Below are positions 9,096 through 19,215 of a stretch of DNA of 64,000 nucleotides, in pieces. The number at the start of each line of letters is the position of its first letter. Position 1 is the stretch's first letter. Under the pieces are notes generated by a model, which worked only from the letters and a program-made list of their open reading frames with translations, was not told the DNA's origin and searched no databases. A program made the translations under genes and the position numbers. The DNA comes from Gemmatimonadota bacterium (lineage in GTDB: Bacteria; Gemmatimonadota; Gemmatimonadetes; Gemmatimonadales; Gemmatimonadaceae), in the NCBI GenBank assembly GCA_028287345.1, contig JAQBPV010000442.1:17806-81805 (forward strand), written 5' to 3'.

Positions 9096-10151
9096 CTACC
9101 CGCCGGCGTCGGCCGAGTTTCCGCTCGCCCCGAATGCATATGGCGGCCTCACCACGCCATCGTCGGTGATGATCGCCGTGATGAGCTCTGCGGGCGTGAC
9201 GTCGAATGCGGGATTGTACACCGATGCCTTCGCTGGCATGAGCAACCTTCCATTCCACTCGCGCAGCTCGTCGCCGTCGCGATGTTCGATCGTGATGTCG
9301 CACCCACTCGCGGTCTTGACGTCCACGGTCGACTTCGGCGCCGCGACGTAGAAGGGAATGTCGTGGTAGCGTGCCGCGAGGGCGAGCGCGTATGTCCCGA
9401 TCTTGTTCGCCACATCCCCGTTGGCGGCAATGCGGTCCGCACCGACGATGACCAGGTCGATGGCGCCGCCGCGCATCAGTGACGCCGCCATACCATCGGC
9501 GAGGACGGTGACGTCAATGCCCGCCTGCGTCAGCTCCCACGCGGTGAGGCGACTGCCCTGCAGCAGCGGACGCGTCTCATTGGCGAAGACGTGCACCCGT
9601 TTCCCTTGCTCCTTCGCCAGATAGATCGGCGCGAGGGCTGTACCGATGCCACCAGTCGCCAGCGCGCCGGCGTTGCAGTGTGTCAACACGCTCGCCATCT
9701 CGGGAATGAGCTCGACGCCGTGCTCCCCGATGCGCCGGCACATGGCGCGGTCCTCCTCGAGAATCGCGGTCGCCCCTGCCCGAAGCGCGTCGAGGATCTC
9801 TCGGGGGCGTCCCGGGGTAGTTCGAGCGATACCACACATCCGCTCCATCGCCCAGGGCAGGTTCACGGCCGTGGGGCGCACACCACCGATGCGATCACAC
9901 AGCGCTTCCGCCGCAGCAATGAACTGCTCGCGCGTGTCTTCCGTGAGACGCGAGAGTGCGACGACCAAACCCATCGCCCCAGCGATGCCGATGGCGGGTG
10001 CACCGCGGACGGACAGCGTGAGAATCGCGTCGCAGACGTCATCGACGGTGCGCAGCTCACGGCGCACGAGCTCGTTCGGAAGCTGCCGCTGGTCGATGAT
10101 CTCGACAGCGTCTCCTTCCCCCGACCACCGCACCGCCTCGACGACCGTCAT
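9096..10151 (-). CDS. mtnA: S-methyl-5-thioribose-1-phosphate isomerase
   Basis: 351 residues, full family length. The enzyme converts methylthioribose-1-phosphate to methylthioribulose-1-phosphate in methionine salvage. Catalytic residues of the family are present: Cys159 in VLTHCNAGALATGG and Asp239 in VGADRIAANGDVANKIGTY, matching Cys160/Asp240 of the Bacillus enzyme. The N-terminal VRGAPAIGIAGA motif is also present. First gene of a minus-strand unit with the glycosylase; other methionine-salvage genes are not in the window. It diverges from the M16 peptidase gene across a 114-base gap. Confidence 0.95.
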   Translation of the reverse strand: MTVVEAVRWSGEGDAVEIIDQRQLPNELVRRELRTVDDVCDAILTLSVRGAPAIGIAGAMGLVVALSRLTEDTREQFIAAAEALCDRIGGVRPTAVNLPWAMERMCGIARTTPGRPREILDALRAGATAILEEDRAMCRRIGEHGVELIPEMASVLTHCNAGALATGGIGTALAPIYLAKEQGKRVHVFANETRPLLQGSRLTAWELTQAGIDVTVLADGMAASLMRGGAIDLVIVGADRIAANGDVANKIGTYALALAARYHDIPFYVAAPKSTVDVKTASGCDITIEHRDGDELREWNGRLLMPAKASVYNPAFDVTPAELITAIITDDGVVRPPYAFGASGNSADAGG

Positions 10152-10265
10152 ACTGGAAAGTTAGCCGACATCCTCACAACTTGGCTCAGGCACGGTTGCG
10201 CTCTCGTTCTTCGAAGTGTCGAACGTATTGCAACCTTTCTGCCTCTCATATTTCCCGACAACAAC

Positions 10266-13070
10266 ATGCGACTTCTCACGCGCCTCGCGGTGCTCCTCGT
10301 CACCGCGCTTCCTGTCGCGGCCCAATCCGTCGACCTGTCGGCGCGGCTTCCTCTCGATACGGCCGTCCTTCGCGGACAGTTGCCCAACGGCGTGCACTAC
10401 CTGATCCGCCGCAATGCGCTGCCACTCAAGCGCGCGGAGCTGCGACTCGTCGTGAATGCCGGCTCCATCCTCGAGGATGACGCGCAGCGCGGCGTCGCGC
10501 ACTTCGTGGAGCACATGGCCTTCAACGGCACGAAGCGTTTTCCGAAGGCCGACATCGTGAACTTCCTCGAGCGCTCCGGTGGCCGGTTCGGGGCTGACCT
10601 CAACGCCTACACGTCGTTCGACGAGACCGTCTATCAGCTGCAGATCCCGACCGACACCGCGCGACTCGTCAACACGGCGCTCGACATCCTCGAGGATTGG
10701 GCACACGACATCACCTTCGATCCCGCGGAGCTGAAGAAGGAGCGCGGCGTCGTCATCGAGGAGTGGCGCACTGGGCTCAGCGCCGAAACGCGCGTGCAGA
10801 ACAAGCAGTTCCCCGTGATGCTGCACGGCTCCAAGTACGCGACGCGTCTTCCCATCGGCACGAAGGAGAATCTCGAAAAGTTTCCTGCGACGCTGGCGCA
10901 GAAGTTCTATCGCGACTGGTATCGTCCCGAGCTGATGACGGTCGTCGCGGTGGGTGACTTCGACGTCAAGGAGATGGAAGCGTCCATCCGCGAGCGGTTC
11001 GCGCGCATTCCCGCCTCCGTCAATCCGAAGCCGCGCGCGTACTCCAACGTGCCGAATCACCCGGAGACGCTCGTCTCCATCGAGACCGACAAGGAGTACC
11101 CGAACTCCTCGGTTACGCTGATGTGGCTCAGGGAGCGCGACAGCACGCGCACCGTTGCCGACATGCGGCGGCAATTCATCTCGTCGCTCTACGACGGCAT
11201 GGTCAACGCCCGCTTCGGTGAGCTCTCGCAGCGGCCCGACGCGCCGTTTGCCTATGCCGGATCGGGACGCGGCTCGTTCGTTCGCACGAAGGATGTCTAC
11301 CAGCTCTATGCCGGTGTGAAGGAAAGCGGCTTCGAGAGCGCAGCTGAGGCGCTGCTCGCCGAAGCAGAGCGCATCACGCGATTCGGCTTCACGCAGACGG
11401 AGCTCGATCGTCTCCGCACCAACTACCTGCGCAGCCTCGAGCAGATGTATGCAGAGCGCACGAAGACCAACTCGTCGGCGTTCGCGGGTCAGTACGCCAA
11501 CGCCGCGCTGACAGGTGCGCCGATCATCGGCATTGCGAACCAGCAGGCGCTGGCGAAACAGCTGTTGCCCACGATCACGCTCGCCGAGGTGAATGCGCTG
11601 GCGAAGTCGTCGTTCACGGCGAGCAATCGCGTGGTCCTCGTTGCGGCGCCGGCGAAAGCCGAAGTGAAGGTGCCCACGAGCAGGGCAATGCTCGCCGTAT
11701 TCGACAAGGCGAAGGGTTCGAAGCTCACCGCGTTCGTCGACTCGACCTCCGATTCGCCGCTCGTGCCGACGCCACCAACCCCGGGAAAGGTCGTTTCCGA
11801 GCGCACCATCGACGGTACCGACATCATCGAATGGAAGCTGTCGAACGGTGCGCGCATGTTGCTGAAGCCGACCGACTTCAAGGAAGACGAGGTGCTGTTC
11901 TCGGCCAACAGCCCGGGCGGTGCGTCGCTGGTATCGGACAAGGACGTCATCAACGCGGACTTGAGCAGCATCATCATGTCGATCGGCGGCGTCGGTGATT
12001 TCAACCAGATCACGCTCGGCAAGAAGCTGACGGGCAAGCGCGCCGGCGCACGGGCGGCGCTGTTCGAGAGCGCGGAGACGCTCAGTGGCTCGGCGTCGGT
12101 GAAGGACATCGAGACGATGTTCCAGCTCGTGTGGCTCCGCGTGACACAACCACGGGTCGACTCGAGCGCGTTCGTCGCGTTCAAGAACCAGATGCGCTCG
12201 GTGATGGCGAACCAGCGGAACACGCCCGAGGCCGTGTTCGAGGACACGATCACCGTCACGATGGCGCAGCATCATCCGCGCGTCTACATCGTCTCGCCGG
12301 AGCTTCTCGATTCTGTCGATCTTCGGCGCGCACTTGCGATATACCGTGAGCGGTATGCCGACGGCGGCGCGTTCACGTTCTTCCTCGTCGGCAGCTTCAA
12401 GCCGGATTCGGTGCGACCGTTGGTCGAGCGCTACATCGCTTCCCTTCCGTCATTGAATCGCAACGAGAAGGCGCGCGACGTGGGAATTCGTCCACCCGCC
12501 GGCGTGGTGGAAAGGACGGTGCGCATGGGCGTCGAGGCAAAGGCGCAGACGCAGCTCGTCTTCACCGGCGAGTGCAAGTACAGCTACGAGAACCGCGTCG
12601 TACTCGGTGCGCTGCGCGACCTGCTCGACATCCGGCTGCGCGAAGCACTGCGCGAGGACAAGGGCGGCACGTATGGCGTGAGCGTCGGTGGATCGTGTCA
12701 CCGCGTGCCGAGGGAGCACTACGAGATCAACCTGTCGTTCGGCAGTGCTCCGGAGCGAGTGGACGAGTTGGTGAAGGAGGTGTTCGCGGTGATCGACAGC
12801 GTGAAGGCAGGCATCGTGAGCGACTCGAATCTCATCAAGGTGAAGGAGATTCCGCTGCGCTCGCACGAGACAGCCCTTCGCCAGAACGGTGCGTGGATCT
12901 CCGCCATGGCCGACGCGGATGAAGACGGCCGCGACCAGCGTGACTTCCTGAGACTCCCGGAGCTCATCAACGGCGTGACGCGTGAGAAACTGCGCGACGC
13001 AGCGCGGCTGTATCTGCGCAAGGATCAGTATGCGCGTTTCACATTGCTTCCTGCTGCAAAGACAAAATAA
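10266..13070 (+). CDS. Secreted M16 (insulinase/pitrilysin) zinc peptidase
   Basis: 934 residues from the ATG at 10266, which opens a signal peptide (MRLLTRLAVLL...VAAQ); the ORF-track start 675 bases upstream runs through the mtnA gene and is rejected. The inverted zinc motif HxxEH is H79-F-V-E82-H83 in VAHFVEHMAFNG, and the distal glutamates appear in KKERGVVIEEWR. Two M16 halves follow, the second lacking the motif, as usual for pitrilysin-like pairs in one chain. Its role is degradation of small peptides in the periplasm. It is monocistronic, with a divergent promoter region shared with mtnA. Confidence 0.92.
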   Translation: MRLLTRLAVLLVTALPVAAQSVDLSARLPLDTAVLRGQLPNGVHYLIRRNALPLKRAELRLVVNAGSILEDDAQRGVAHFVEHMAFNGTKRFPKADIVNFLERSGGRFGADLNAYTSFDETVYQLQIPTDTARLVNTALDILEDWAHDITFDPAELKKERGVVIEEWRTGLSAETRVQNKQFPVMLHGSKYATRLPIGTKENLEKFPATLAQKFYRDWYRPELMTVVAVGDFDVKEMEASIRERFARIPASVNPKPRAYSNVPNHPETLVSIETDKEYPNSSVTLMWLRERDSTRTVADMRRQFISSLYDGMVNARFGELSQRPDAPFAYAGSGRGSFVRTKDVYQLYAGVKESGFESAAEALLAEAERITRFGFTQTELDRLRTNYLRSLEQMYAERTKTNSSAFAGQYANAALTGAPIIGIANQQALAKQLLPTITLAEVNALAKSSFTASNRVVLVAAPAKAEVKVPTSRAMLAVFDKAKGSKLTAFVDSTSDSPLVPTPPTPGKVVSERTIDGTDIIEWKLSNGARMLLKPTDFKEDEVLFSANSPGGASLVSDKDVINADLSSIIMSIGGVGDFNQITLGKKLTGKRAGARAALFESAETLSGSASVKDIETMFQLVWLRVTQPRVDSSAFVAFKNQMRSVMANQRNTPEAVFEDTITVTMAQHHPRVYIVSPELLDSVDLRRALAIYRERYADGGAFTFFLVGSFKPDSVRPLVERYIASLPSLNRNEKARDVGIRPPAGVVERTVRMGVEAKAQTQLVFTGECKYSYENRVVLGALRDLLDIRLREALREDKGGTYGVSVGGSCHRVPREHYEINLSFGSAPERVDELVKEVFAVIDSVKAGIVSDSNLIKVKEIPLRSHETALRQNGAWISAMADADEDGRDQRDFLRLPELINGVTREKLRDAARLYLRKDQYARFTLLPAAKTK

Positions 13071-13109
13071 GCTGTCGCCTCGAGCACTACGGCCTTACTG
13101 CAGCTGCTC

Positions 13110-14912
13110 TTACTGACGCATCGCGCCGTGGAGCGCTGCGCGACGAGAGAGCAGCGCAGAGTCCGCCGCGCTGTGCTTGAGCCCCACCGCGTACGCCGAG
13201 TCAGCGGCCGCCGGCCGGCCCAGCTGCTCCAGCGCAACGCCCAGGAACAGCGCAGCCACCGACGCCGACTCCGAATGCAGTAGTGATGACGCTGCGCGGA
13301 CCACCGCTTCCGGACCGGCCGCGCGTCCCACCGCATCGAGATACAGCGCAATGAAGCCAGGTTCCGCGCGCGCGTCGCCGTCCTTGAGCAACGGCGCCAG
13401 TGTATTCGCCGCCGGCCCGAATCTTCCCGCCGAGTACATCGCCTGGCCGACCTCGAACCGCAGTTGTCGATCGGCCGGCGCCATCGCGAACGCACGCTCG
13501 AGCAACTCGAGCGCGCGTGCCGTGTCGCCTCGAGCGCGCGCGTCCATGCCGAGCAGCTTGTAGCTCAGATGCTCACTCGGCTGCGACTCGGCCAATCGCA
13601 ACCAGAGCGAGCGATGGCTGGTCCACGCGATCGCGTAGTGCGTGCCGACGAGCATCGCGCGTCCGATCACGATCGCGATGATCACCGTCGCCAGCCGTCG
13701 GCCGAACTGCGGCAGACTGTCGAGCCCCCACGCGATGGCGAAGGCGACGCCGACCGTCGCGCCGAACAGCGTGCGATCGGAAAGGATCTGTCCCGTGGCC
13801 GCCAGGAGGTTGGACGCCGGAAAGTACGTCAGCATCACCCACCCCAATGCGACGAGCGGCCGGCGATCGCCGCGGCGAGCGACCGCGATACAGATCGTCG
13901 CCAGCGCGATGACGATGGCGCCGCTGAGCAGCGCGAGTCCCGAACGGTGCGCAGGAAAGATGCTCGGCCCATAAAAGGGAGAGAGTCCCGTCGGCCACAC
14001 CAGCATGCCGACGATGCGCGGCCACAGCGACAGCATCGCTGTCACACGCTCGGAGCCGGAGAGTGAGCTCAATCCCTGCGCTGCAATGGAGCCATGCGAC
14101 ACCGGCGCGCCGAGGACGACCACGCGTGCCATCAACACGATCCCTACACCGACGAGCGCAGCGAGCCAGGCGCGCACGTTTCGCTGCACGAAGCGGCCGA
14201 GTGCCTCCGGCTGCCCATTGCGTCGCCAGCCCCACACGGTAAGAGCGGCGAGCGGCACGGACAGTAAACCCGATTCCTTCGCGCCGATCGCCGCTGCGGC
14301 GAGCAGGCCGATGCCCATTGCGCGCAGCCAGTCGCGTCGCTTGTCGCCTGGCGTCGGCTGGAATGAACCAATCGCCCAGACGAGTGCGACGGTACAGATC
14401 ACCATCACCAATTCGGAGCTGTTCGCGACGCTCGCAATGGCCTCGACGTGAAGCGGCTGTGTAGCGAACCACGCCGCACCCACCAGCGCCGCACCAGCCC
14501 CGACGCCTCGGCGCAGCATCCACCACACGCCCAGCGCGGCGATGGCGGCGAGCACCAGCGCGTACAAGTGCATCGCGCGCGCGGAGCCGCCGGTGAGATT
14601 CCACACCGTGGCCAACAGCGCCATGTGCAGCGGACGATAGAGGCCGAGTGCGTCGACGCCTTCCGTCGGCCAGTAGGGCTGCGACCATACATGAACGATG
14701 GCGCCCCATCCGCGCAGGAACACGTTGTCGCGAATGATCGTCGTGTCGTCATAGACGAACGGCGCGCGCAGCGTCGGGAGCAACGGGCCGATCGCGAGAA
14801 TGGCAAGCGCGAGCGCCGCACCAAGTCTTCGTCGCGCCGACGCGCCGCCTCCTGCTGCAGGCGGCGAGGCCGTGCGCGGCTCGGAGTCGGTGTCACGCGA
14901 GGAGTGAGTCAC
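13110..14912 (-). CDS. Polytopic TPR protein, TMTC/O-mannosyltransferase-like
   Basis: 600 residues: a charged N-terminal tail, then about ten hydrophobic segments (from LALAILAIGPLLPTL to about residue 415), then a C-terminal TPR region (ARALELLERAF..., FGPAANTLAPLL...). The first luminal loop has FVYDDTTIIRDN and YRPLHMALL, the YDD...N and RP signature of eukaryotic TMTC proteins and bacterial relatives believed to transfer sugars from lipid carriers to proteins. A paralogue with the same layout lies at 60749-62386. The acceptor is unknown. Convergent with the M16 gene, 39 bases apart. Confidence 0.75.
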   Translation of the reverse strand: MTHSSRDTDSEPRTASPPAAGGGASARRRLGAALALAILAIGPLLPTLRAPFVYDDTTIIRDNVFLRGWGAIVHVWSQPYWPTEGVDALGLYRPLHMALLATVWNLTGGSARAMHLYALVLAAIAALGVWWMLRRGVGAGAALVGAAWFATQPLHVEAIASVANSSELVMVICTVALVWAIGSFQPTPGDKRRDWLRAMGIGLLAAAAIGAKESGLLSVPLAALTVWGWRRNGQPEALGRFVQRNVRAWLAALVGVGIVLMARVVVLGAPVSHGSIAAQGLSSLSGSERVTAMLSLWPRIVGMLVWPTGLSPFYGPSIFPAHRSGLALLSGAIVIALATICIAVARRGDRRPLVALGWVMLTYFPASNLLAATGQILSDRTLFGATVGVAFAIAWGLDSLPQFGRRLATVIIAIVIGRAMLVGTHYAIAWTSHRSLWLRLAESQPSEHLSYKLLGMDARARGDTARALELLERAFAMAPADRQLRFEVGQAMYSAGRFGPAANTLAPLLKDGDARAEPGFIALYLDAVGRAAGPEAVVRAASSLLHSESASVAALFLGVALEQLGRPAAADSAYAVGLKHSAADSALLSRRAALHGAMRQ

Positions 14913-15039
14913 TAAGCGTGAAGGTAGCCGTCCTCAGCCAGTGAAGCCATCGAGACCGCTAACGGTGGCACGCAACTTTAGGTGAATTGGCGGGGGGTGA
15001 ATCGCTGCTTTGTCATGAGAAACCCAGTGGGAGAATTCC

Positions 15040-15963
15040 TTGCGATTGGCCATGTGGCTCGGCTGCGGCATCGCGATGATCGTGCTCGTATCGTCCTGCG
15101 GAGACGCTCAGTCGCCAACGACGGGCTCGGCGCGAATGTCGGCATTTTCATCGTCGGACACCGCGACGCCGCCCTACGTCGGCGTGGACGCACGCGGCGT
15201 TCCTCACTATGCGCGCGTGACTCTCTCCGACGACGATCGCCAACTTCTTCGCAAGGTCTACGGCGTGGAGGACCCCGGCCGGCTTTACGTTTCTGATTCG
15301 TCGGAGGATAGGCTCCTCAAGTACGACACGCAGATCAAGCGCTGCCAGACATGCTACGTGAACTCGTACCGGATCGGCTTCCACTCCGTGCGCCGTCCGG
15401 GCGAGACGTGGGAAGCGCTGGAACGCCGAGTGCGCAGCATGCGACTCGCCGATTTCCCGCCCTCGGCGCGCATGGCGACGACCTCCATCCGCGCGCTCGA
15501 TCCCGCAGTGTCCGCCAGATTCGACAGCCTCCTTTCCGAAGGGCGACGCCTCGGCTTCGTGCTGCATGTCGCCGACACCTATCGCTCTCCCGAGCGCGAG
15601 GCGTACCTCATGTGGAAGGGAGGTGGGCGCACGCATACGCTGACATCTCTCCATTCCTACGGTCGCGCGATCGATGTCGTCGTCGGAGACGGAAACACCA
15701 GGCACGCGTCCACCCGCCAACACTGGATCGCGTTTCGACGTTGGGTCACCAGTTACGATGGCCATGACTTTCGCGTGCTCGGCACTCCCGAGCGGACATG
15801 GGATTGGGGTCACATCGAGTTGCCCGGCGCGGATATCGGTTTGCCCACCATCCAGGCGGCAATCGCTCGCGCGCGACGCTGTCAAAGCGGCGTTACCGGA
15901 GAGACGCCATGCGACTTTCCTCCGCACCTCGACCCGTCCGTTGCCGTCCGGCCCTCACCTTAG
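15040..15963 (+). CDS. Lipoprotein with M15 D-Ala-D-Ala carboxypeptidase-like domain
   Basis: 307 residues with a TTG start; GGGAG lies 6 bases before the TTG, while the in-frame ATG 12 bases on is too far. The N-terminus has a hydrophobic segment and lipobox VLVSSC. The C-terminal half has M15 peptidase features: TYRSPEREAYLMW, the zinc motif SLHSYGRAIDV (SxHxxGxAxD) and WDWGHIELP (HxE). Such enzymes cleave peptidoglycan peptides. The first 130 residues, including a cysteine pair CQTC, are not recognised. It ends in a 4-base overlap (TTAG) with the convergent topoisomerase gene. Confidence 0.78.
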   Translation: MRLAMWLGCGIAMIVLVSSCGDAQSPTTGSARMSAFSSSDTATPPYVGVDARGVPHYARVTLSDDDRQLLRKVYGVEDPGRLYVSDSSEDRLLKYDTQIKRCQTCYVNSYRIGFHSVRRPGETWEALERRVRSMRLADFPPSARMATTSIRALDPAVSARFDSLLSEGRRLGFVLHVADTYRSPEREAYLMWKGGGRTHTLTSLHSYGRAIDVVVGDGNTRHASTRQHWIAFRRWVTSYDGHDFRVLGTPERTWDWGHIELPGADIGLPTIQAAIARARRCQSGVTGETPCDFPPHLDPSVAVRPSP

Positions 15964-16961
15964 GCGCGCGTGCGTTTCCGTCGTTCGGGAAAGTGCGCGT
16001 CGAGGAAGCGGATCAGCGCTCGCTCCTCCGGCGAGTGCGCATACACGTCCGCACGTGACGCATAACTCGCCGGAAGCTTGATCGTCTCGCCATCATCCAC
16101 ATAGCGCGCAATGACCATCGGATGCACGTACGATGATCGACAGATGGCCGGCGTGTTTCCCAACTCGGATGCCACGAGCCGCATCGTCGTGGCGACGTTG
16201 CGCTTCGCCTCGGTCGGCGAGTCCGCCGGCCCCAACTCGGCCAGCACCGTCGCGGCGCGCAGCGTGCCGCCCCACGTACGAAAGTCCTTCGCGCTGTAAT
16301 CGACGCCCAACGTCTCGTGGAGGTATGCGTTGACATCGCGCGAAGTGAGGTCGCGCCACTTACGGCCGTCCTGATAGCGGAAGAGGCGCGCTCCTGGCAT
16401 GGTCATGTAGCGCTTCACGAGCCGTGTCAGCTCCCGATTGGCGACCACTTGCCGCTGCTTGATCGACTTCTTGCCCACGTAGTTGAAGACCGCTCGGCCG
16501 TCGGCGACCTGTACGTGGCGCTTGCGCAGCGTCGCGATGCCGAAGGTCTTGTTCTCCGTCGCGTACTTCTCGCTGCCGATGCGAAAGAAGCTCTCGCTGA
16601 TGAGGCGCACGACTGCGGCCGCCGCCGCGCGGCGCGACGGGGTCCGCGATGCCGCATGCGTGCGGATGCGCTTCCGCAATTCCGGAAGCTCCTTCGCCAT
16701 CTCGCGCACTCGATAGTACTTGCGCAGTTGTCCGCGCTCTACGGCGCGCGTGTGGTAGCGATACTGCTTTCGCCCCTTCGCATCGAGCCCCCATGCCTGC
16801 ACCTCGGCGCTCGCGCTCGCGGCGATGTGTACGTTCGTCCACGCTGGCGGTACGGCGAGCAGGCGAATACGCTCGAGCGTTCGTTCGTCACGCACTGGCT
16901 TGTCGTTTCGGGCATATCGAAATCTCGTCTTGCCACCTTCACGCGTGATCCATTCTGCCAT
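15960..16961 (-). CDS. DNA topoisomerase IB (poxvirus/eukaryote-like)
   Basis: 333 residues, normal for bacterial type IB enzymes. The N-terminal domain (ITREGGKTRFRYAR, VPPAWTNVHI) and catalytic domain are complete; the nucleophile is probably Tyr278 in TPAICRSSYVHP, with KDFRTWGGT carrying the conserved Arg. The enzyme nicks one strand and relaxes supercoils of either sign without ATP. Monocistronic; start ATG at 16961 opens with MAEWITREG, the family start. Its promoter lies toward the 17.0-17.2 kb repeat region. Confidence 0.93.
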   Translation of the reverse strand: MAEWITREGGKTRFRYARNDKPVRDERTLERIRLLAVPPAWTNVHIAASASAEVQAWGLDAKGRKQYRYHTRAVERGQLRKYYRVREMAKELPELRKRIRTHAASRTPSRRAAAAAVVRLISESFFRIGSEKYATENKTFGIATLRKRHVQVADGRAVFNYVGKKSIKQRQVVANRELTRLVKRYMTMPGARLFRYQDGRKWRDLTSRDVNAYLHETLGVDYSAKDFRTWGGTLRAATVLAELGPADSPTEAKRNVATTMRLVASELGNTPAICRSSYVHPMVIARYVDDGETIKLPASYASRADVYAHSPEERALIRFLDAHFPERRKRTRA

Positions 16962-17070
16962 GGCGGGCTGGAGGGCAAGTTGTGGTCCGTTTGGTATCTT
17001 CCAGTCAGACTGGCTTCCGCCTGTCAGGCTTCACTCTCAACCAACCGACAGCAACACCAACAGCAACTGA

Positions 17071-17206
17071 CTGACTTGAATTCTTGAATTTTTGGAATTT
17101 GATCTCTGTTGCGCAGCGTTGATGAGCGCCCGACGCAGTGCTGACGCAGTCAATTCCCATAATTCTTTTTCAATACTTTGAAATTCTAGTCCTTCTTGTT
17201 TCCTGT
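17071..17206. repeat. AT-rich palindromic repeat, family B copy 1
   Basis: The left part reads CTGACTTGAATTCTTGAATT then TTTGGAATTTGATC; the right part (17161-17206) is an imperfect reverse complement (AATTCTTTTTCAATACTTTG, AAATTCTAGTC). The left part matches the reverse complement of the right arm of copy 2 at 56854-57010. It fills most of the gap between the topoisomerase gene and the enoyl-CoA hydratase gene and is far more AT-rich than its surroundings. No ORF is inside. The rest of 16962-17248 holds nothing else clear. Confidence 0.65.
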
Positions 17207-17248
17207 TCGTTGGTCTGAGTGAACTACCAGCGGCAACGAACCGTCCCG

Positions 17249-18046
17249 ATGCCCTCGATAGCACCAATGTCCTACGCGCTTCTCACGTTCCAGGTCGCAG
17301 ACCGGATCGCCACGATAACGGTGAACCGGCCAGACAAGCTGAACGCGCTCAACGACGCACTGATGGCGGAGCTCGGACTCGCCATGGCCGAAGCCGTCGC
17401 GCGATCGGATGTCCGCGCCGTGTTGCTCACTGGCGCGGGCCGAGCGTTCGTTGCGGGCGCTGACATCGGTGAGCTCGTGGACCAGACGGCGGTGGAAGGG
17501 AAGGCGCGCGCCGAGCGCGGACAGCGGACGTTTCGGCAGTTCGAGACGTCCCCGAAGCCGACGCTCGCTGCGGTGAACGGTTTCGCGCTCGGGGGCGGCT
17601 GCGAGCTCGCGATGGCGTGCCACATTCGCATCGCGTCGGAGAAGGCGAGGTTCGGCCAGCCCGAAGTGAAGCTTGGGATCGTGCCTGGGTACGGCGGTTC
17701 GCAGCGACTGCCTCGGCTCGTCGGCAAGGGTCGCGCGCTCGAGCTGCTGCTCACCGGCGACATGATCGACGCAACGGAGGCGCACCGCATCGGACTGGTG
17801 AATCGCGTCGTGAGCGCCGAGTCGCTCATCGAGACGTCGCGCGCGATGCTCACGACGATGCTCGCGCATGGTCCACTCGCCATCGCGCAGTGTATCGAGG
17901 CAGTCGATCGCGGGTTGGACATGGGGCTCGACGACGCGATCGCCCTCGAGGCGTCGTACTTCGGAATGCTGTCCGCGACCGCCGACAAGGCGGAAGGTAT
18001 GCGCGCCTTCCTCGAAAAGCGCGCCGCGACATTCACGGGAACTTGA
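17249..18046 (+). CDS. Enoyl-CoA hydratase/isomerase (crotonase fold)
   Basis: About 265 residues. The start is unsure: ATG at 17249 (MPSIAP) or 17267 (MSYALL); neither has a clear ribosome site, and the GTG at 17219 lies at the edge of a repeat. Crotonase motifs are complete: oxyanion-hole AGRAFVAGADIGEL and GFALGGGCELAMAC, with both catalytic Glu positions present (CEL and FGQPEVKLGIVPGYGG). It probably hydrates trans-2-enoyl-CoA in fatty acid degradation. Its stop overlaps the recF start (TGATG), so the two are coupled, an unusual partner for recF. Confidence 0.88.
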   Translation: MPSIAPMSYALLTFQVADRIATITVNRPDKLNALNDALMAELGLAMAEAVARSDVRAVLLTGAGRAFVAGADIGELVDQTAVEGKARAERGQRTFRQFETSPKPTLAAVNGFALGGGCELAMACHIRIASEKARFGQPEVKLGIVPGYGGSQRLPRLVGKGRALELLLTGDMIDATEAHRIGLVNRVVSAESLIETSRAMLTTMLAHGPLAIAQCIEAVDRGLDMGLDDAIALEASYFGMLSATADKAEGMRAFLEKRAATFTGT

Positions 18047-19215
18047 TGACTACGGCGGACGCTCGCGTCGTACTGCGATCGCTCGCGCTGCGGGACTTTC
18101 GCAACCTGGCTCGGCTCGATCTCTCCTTTCCGCACGCCGGTGTCGTCGTCATCGGCGACAATGGTCAGGGGAAGACGAACCTCCTCGAGGCGATTTACTA
18201 CCTGCATCTCCTCCGCTCCGTGCGCGGCGCGCGCGACGTCGACATCGTGCGATTTGGCGCGCCGGGCTTTCACATCGCCGCGCGTGCCGACGGTGGCGTC
18301 AATCACGAGATCTCCGCGGGCTTCGAGCGTCAGGGCAAGCGCAAGCGCGTGAAGCTCGGCGGTTCCGAGCCGCAGCGTCTGAGCGACGCTCTGGGCGCCC
18401 TGCCCTGTGTGCTCTTCTCACCGGCCGACGTCGACCTCGTGGCTGGAGCACCCACGGCGCGGCGAAGGTATCTCGACATCCTGCTCGCGCTCTCGTCCCG
18501 CCCATACCTCTCGGCGCTGCAGCGCTATCGCCACGCGCTGGCGCAGCGCAATGCCGCGCTGCGCGACGCCATGAAGTCGGGCGGTAGCAAAGCGGAGCAA
18601 CGCATCGCCGTCTGGGAGGCGCCACTCGCCGAACATGGTGCCGTGTTGTGGCTGGAGCGCGTGATGTGGGCCGAGCAGGCCGCGCCGAGATTTGCGACGG
18701 TGTGCGAGGCGATTGGTGAGCAGACCGAGGTATCGATGCGCTATGCGTCGTCGCTCGAACCGGCGACGCGTACGCTCGAGGATGTGAAGAGTGCGTTGGC
18801 GCGCGGGCTCGAGGAGCGTCGTCAGCTCGATGTGCGGCGATGCATCACGCACACCGGCCCGCATCGCGATGATCTCGCGCTGCTGCTGGGCGGCCGCGAG
18901 CTGCGGGCATTCGGGTCGGCGGGTCAGCAGCGCACGGGCGCGATTGCGCTGCGGTTGCTCGAGGGCGAGACGCTGCGCGAGCGATTGGGCGTCGCGCCGA
19001 TGTTGTTGCTCGACGATCCGTTCGCTGAGCTCGACGTACATCGTTCGTCGCGGATTCTCGAGCTGCTCGGCGGGCAGGCCATGGGGCAGACAGTGCTGAC
19101 GGTTCCCAGGGAAAGTGACATTCCGCCGGCGCTGACGCAGCTGTCGCGGTGGCGGATCGCCGAGGGTGTGATCACGGCAGACGTGGCGGATGACGTCCAT
19201 GCGGGTGCCGCGTGA
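18046..19215 (+). CDS. recF: DNA replication/repair protein RecF
   Basis: 389 residues. SMC/ABC-type ATPase: Walker A GDNGQGKT (residues 37-44), signature region AFGSAGQQRTGAIAL, Walker B MLLLDDPFAELD. RecF helps load RecA at gaps with RecO and RecR. The ATG at 18046 overlaps the preceding stop, and the end overlaps the next gene by 4 bases (GTGA). Followed by a dciA-like gene and gyrB, the conserved order near many bacterial origins, but dnaA and dnaN are absent upstream. Confidence 0.95.
   Translation: MTTADARVVLRSLALRDFRNLARLDLSFPHAGVVVIGDNGQGKTNLLEAIYYLHLLRSVRGARDVDIVRFGAPGFHIAARADGGVNHEISAGFERQGKRKRVKLGGSEPQRLSDALGALPCVLFSPADVDLVAGAPTARRRYLDILLALSSRPYLSALQRYRHALAQRNAALRDAMKSGGSKAEQRIAVWEAPLAEHGAVLWLERVMWAEQAAPRFATVCEAIGEQTEVSMRYASSLEPATRTLEDVKSALARGLEERRQLDVRRCITHTGPHRDDLALLLGGRELRAFGSAGQQRTGAIALRLLEGETLRERLGVAPMLLLDDPFAELDVHRSSRILELLGGQAMGQTVLTVPRESDIPPALTQLSRWRIAEGVITADVADDVHAGAA

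Noticed and set aside
10161-12275. 704-residue minus-strand ORF
   Set aside because: Antisense to the M16 peptidase, whose HxxEH motif and signal peptide prove the + strand frame.
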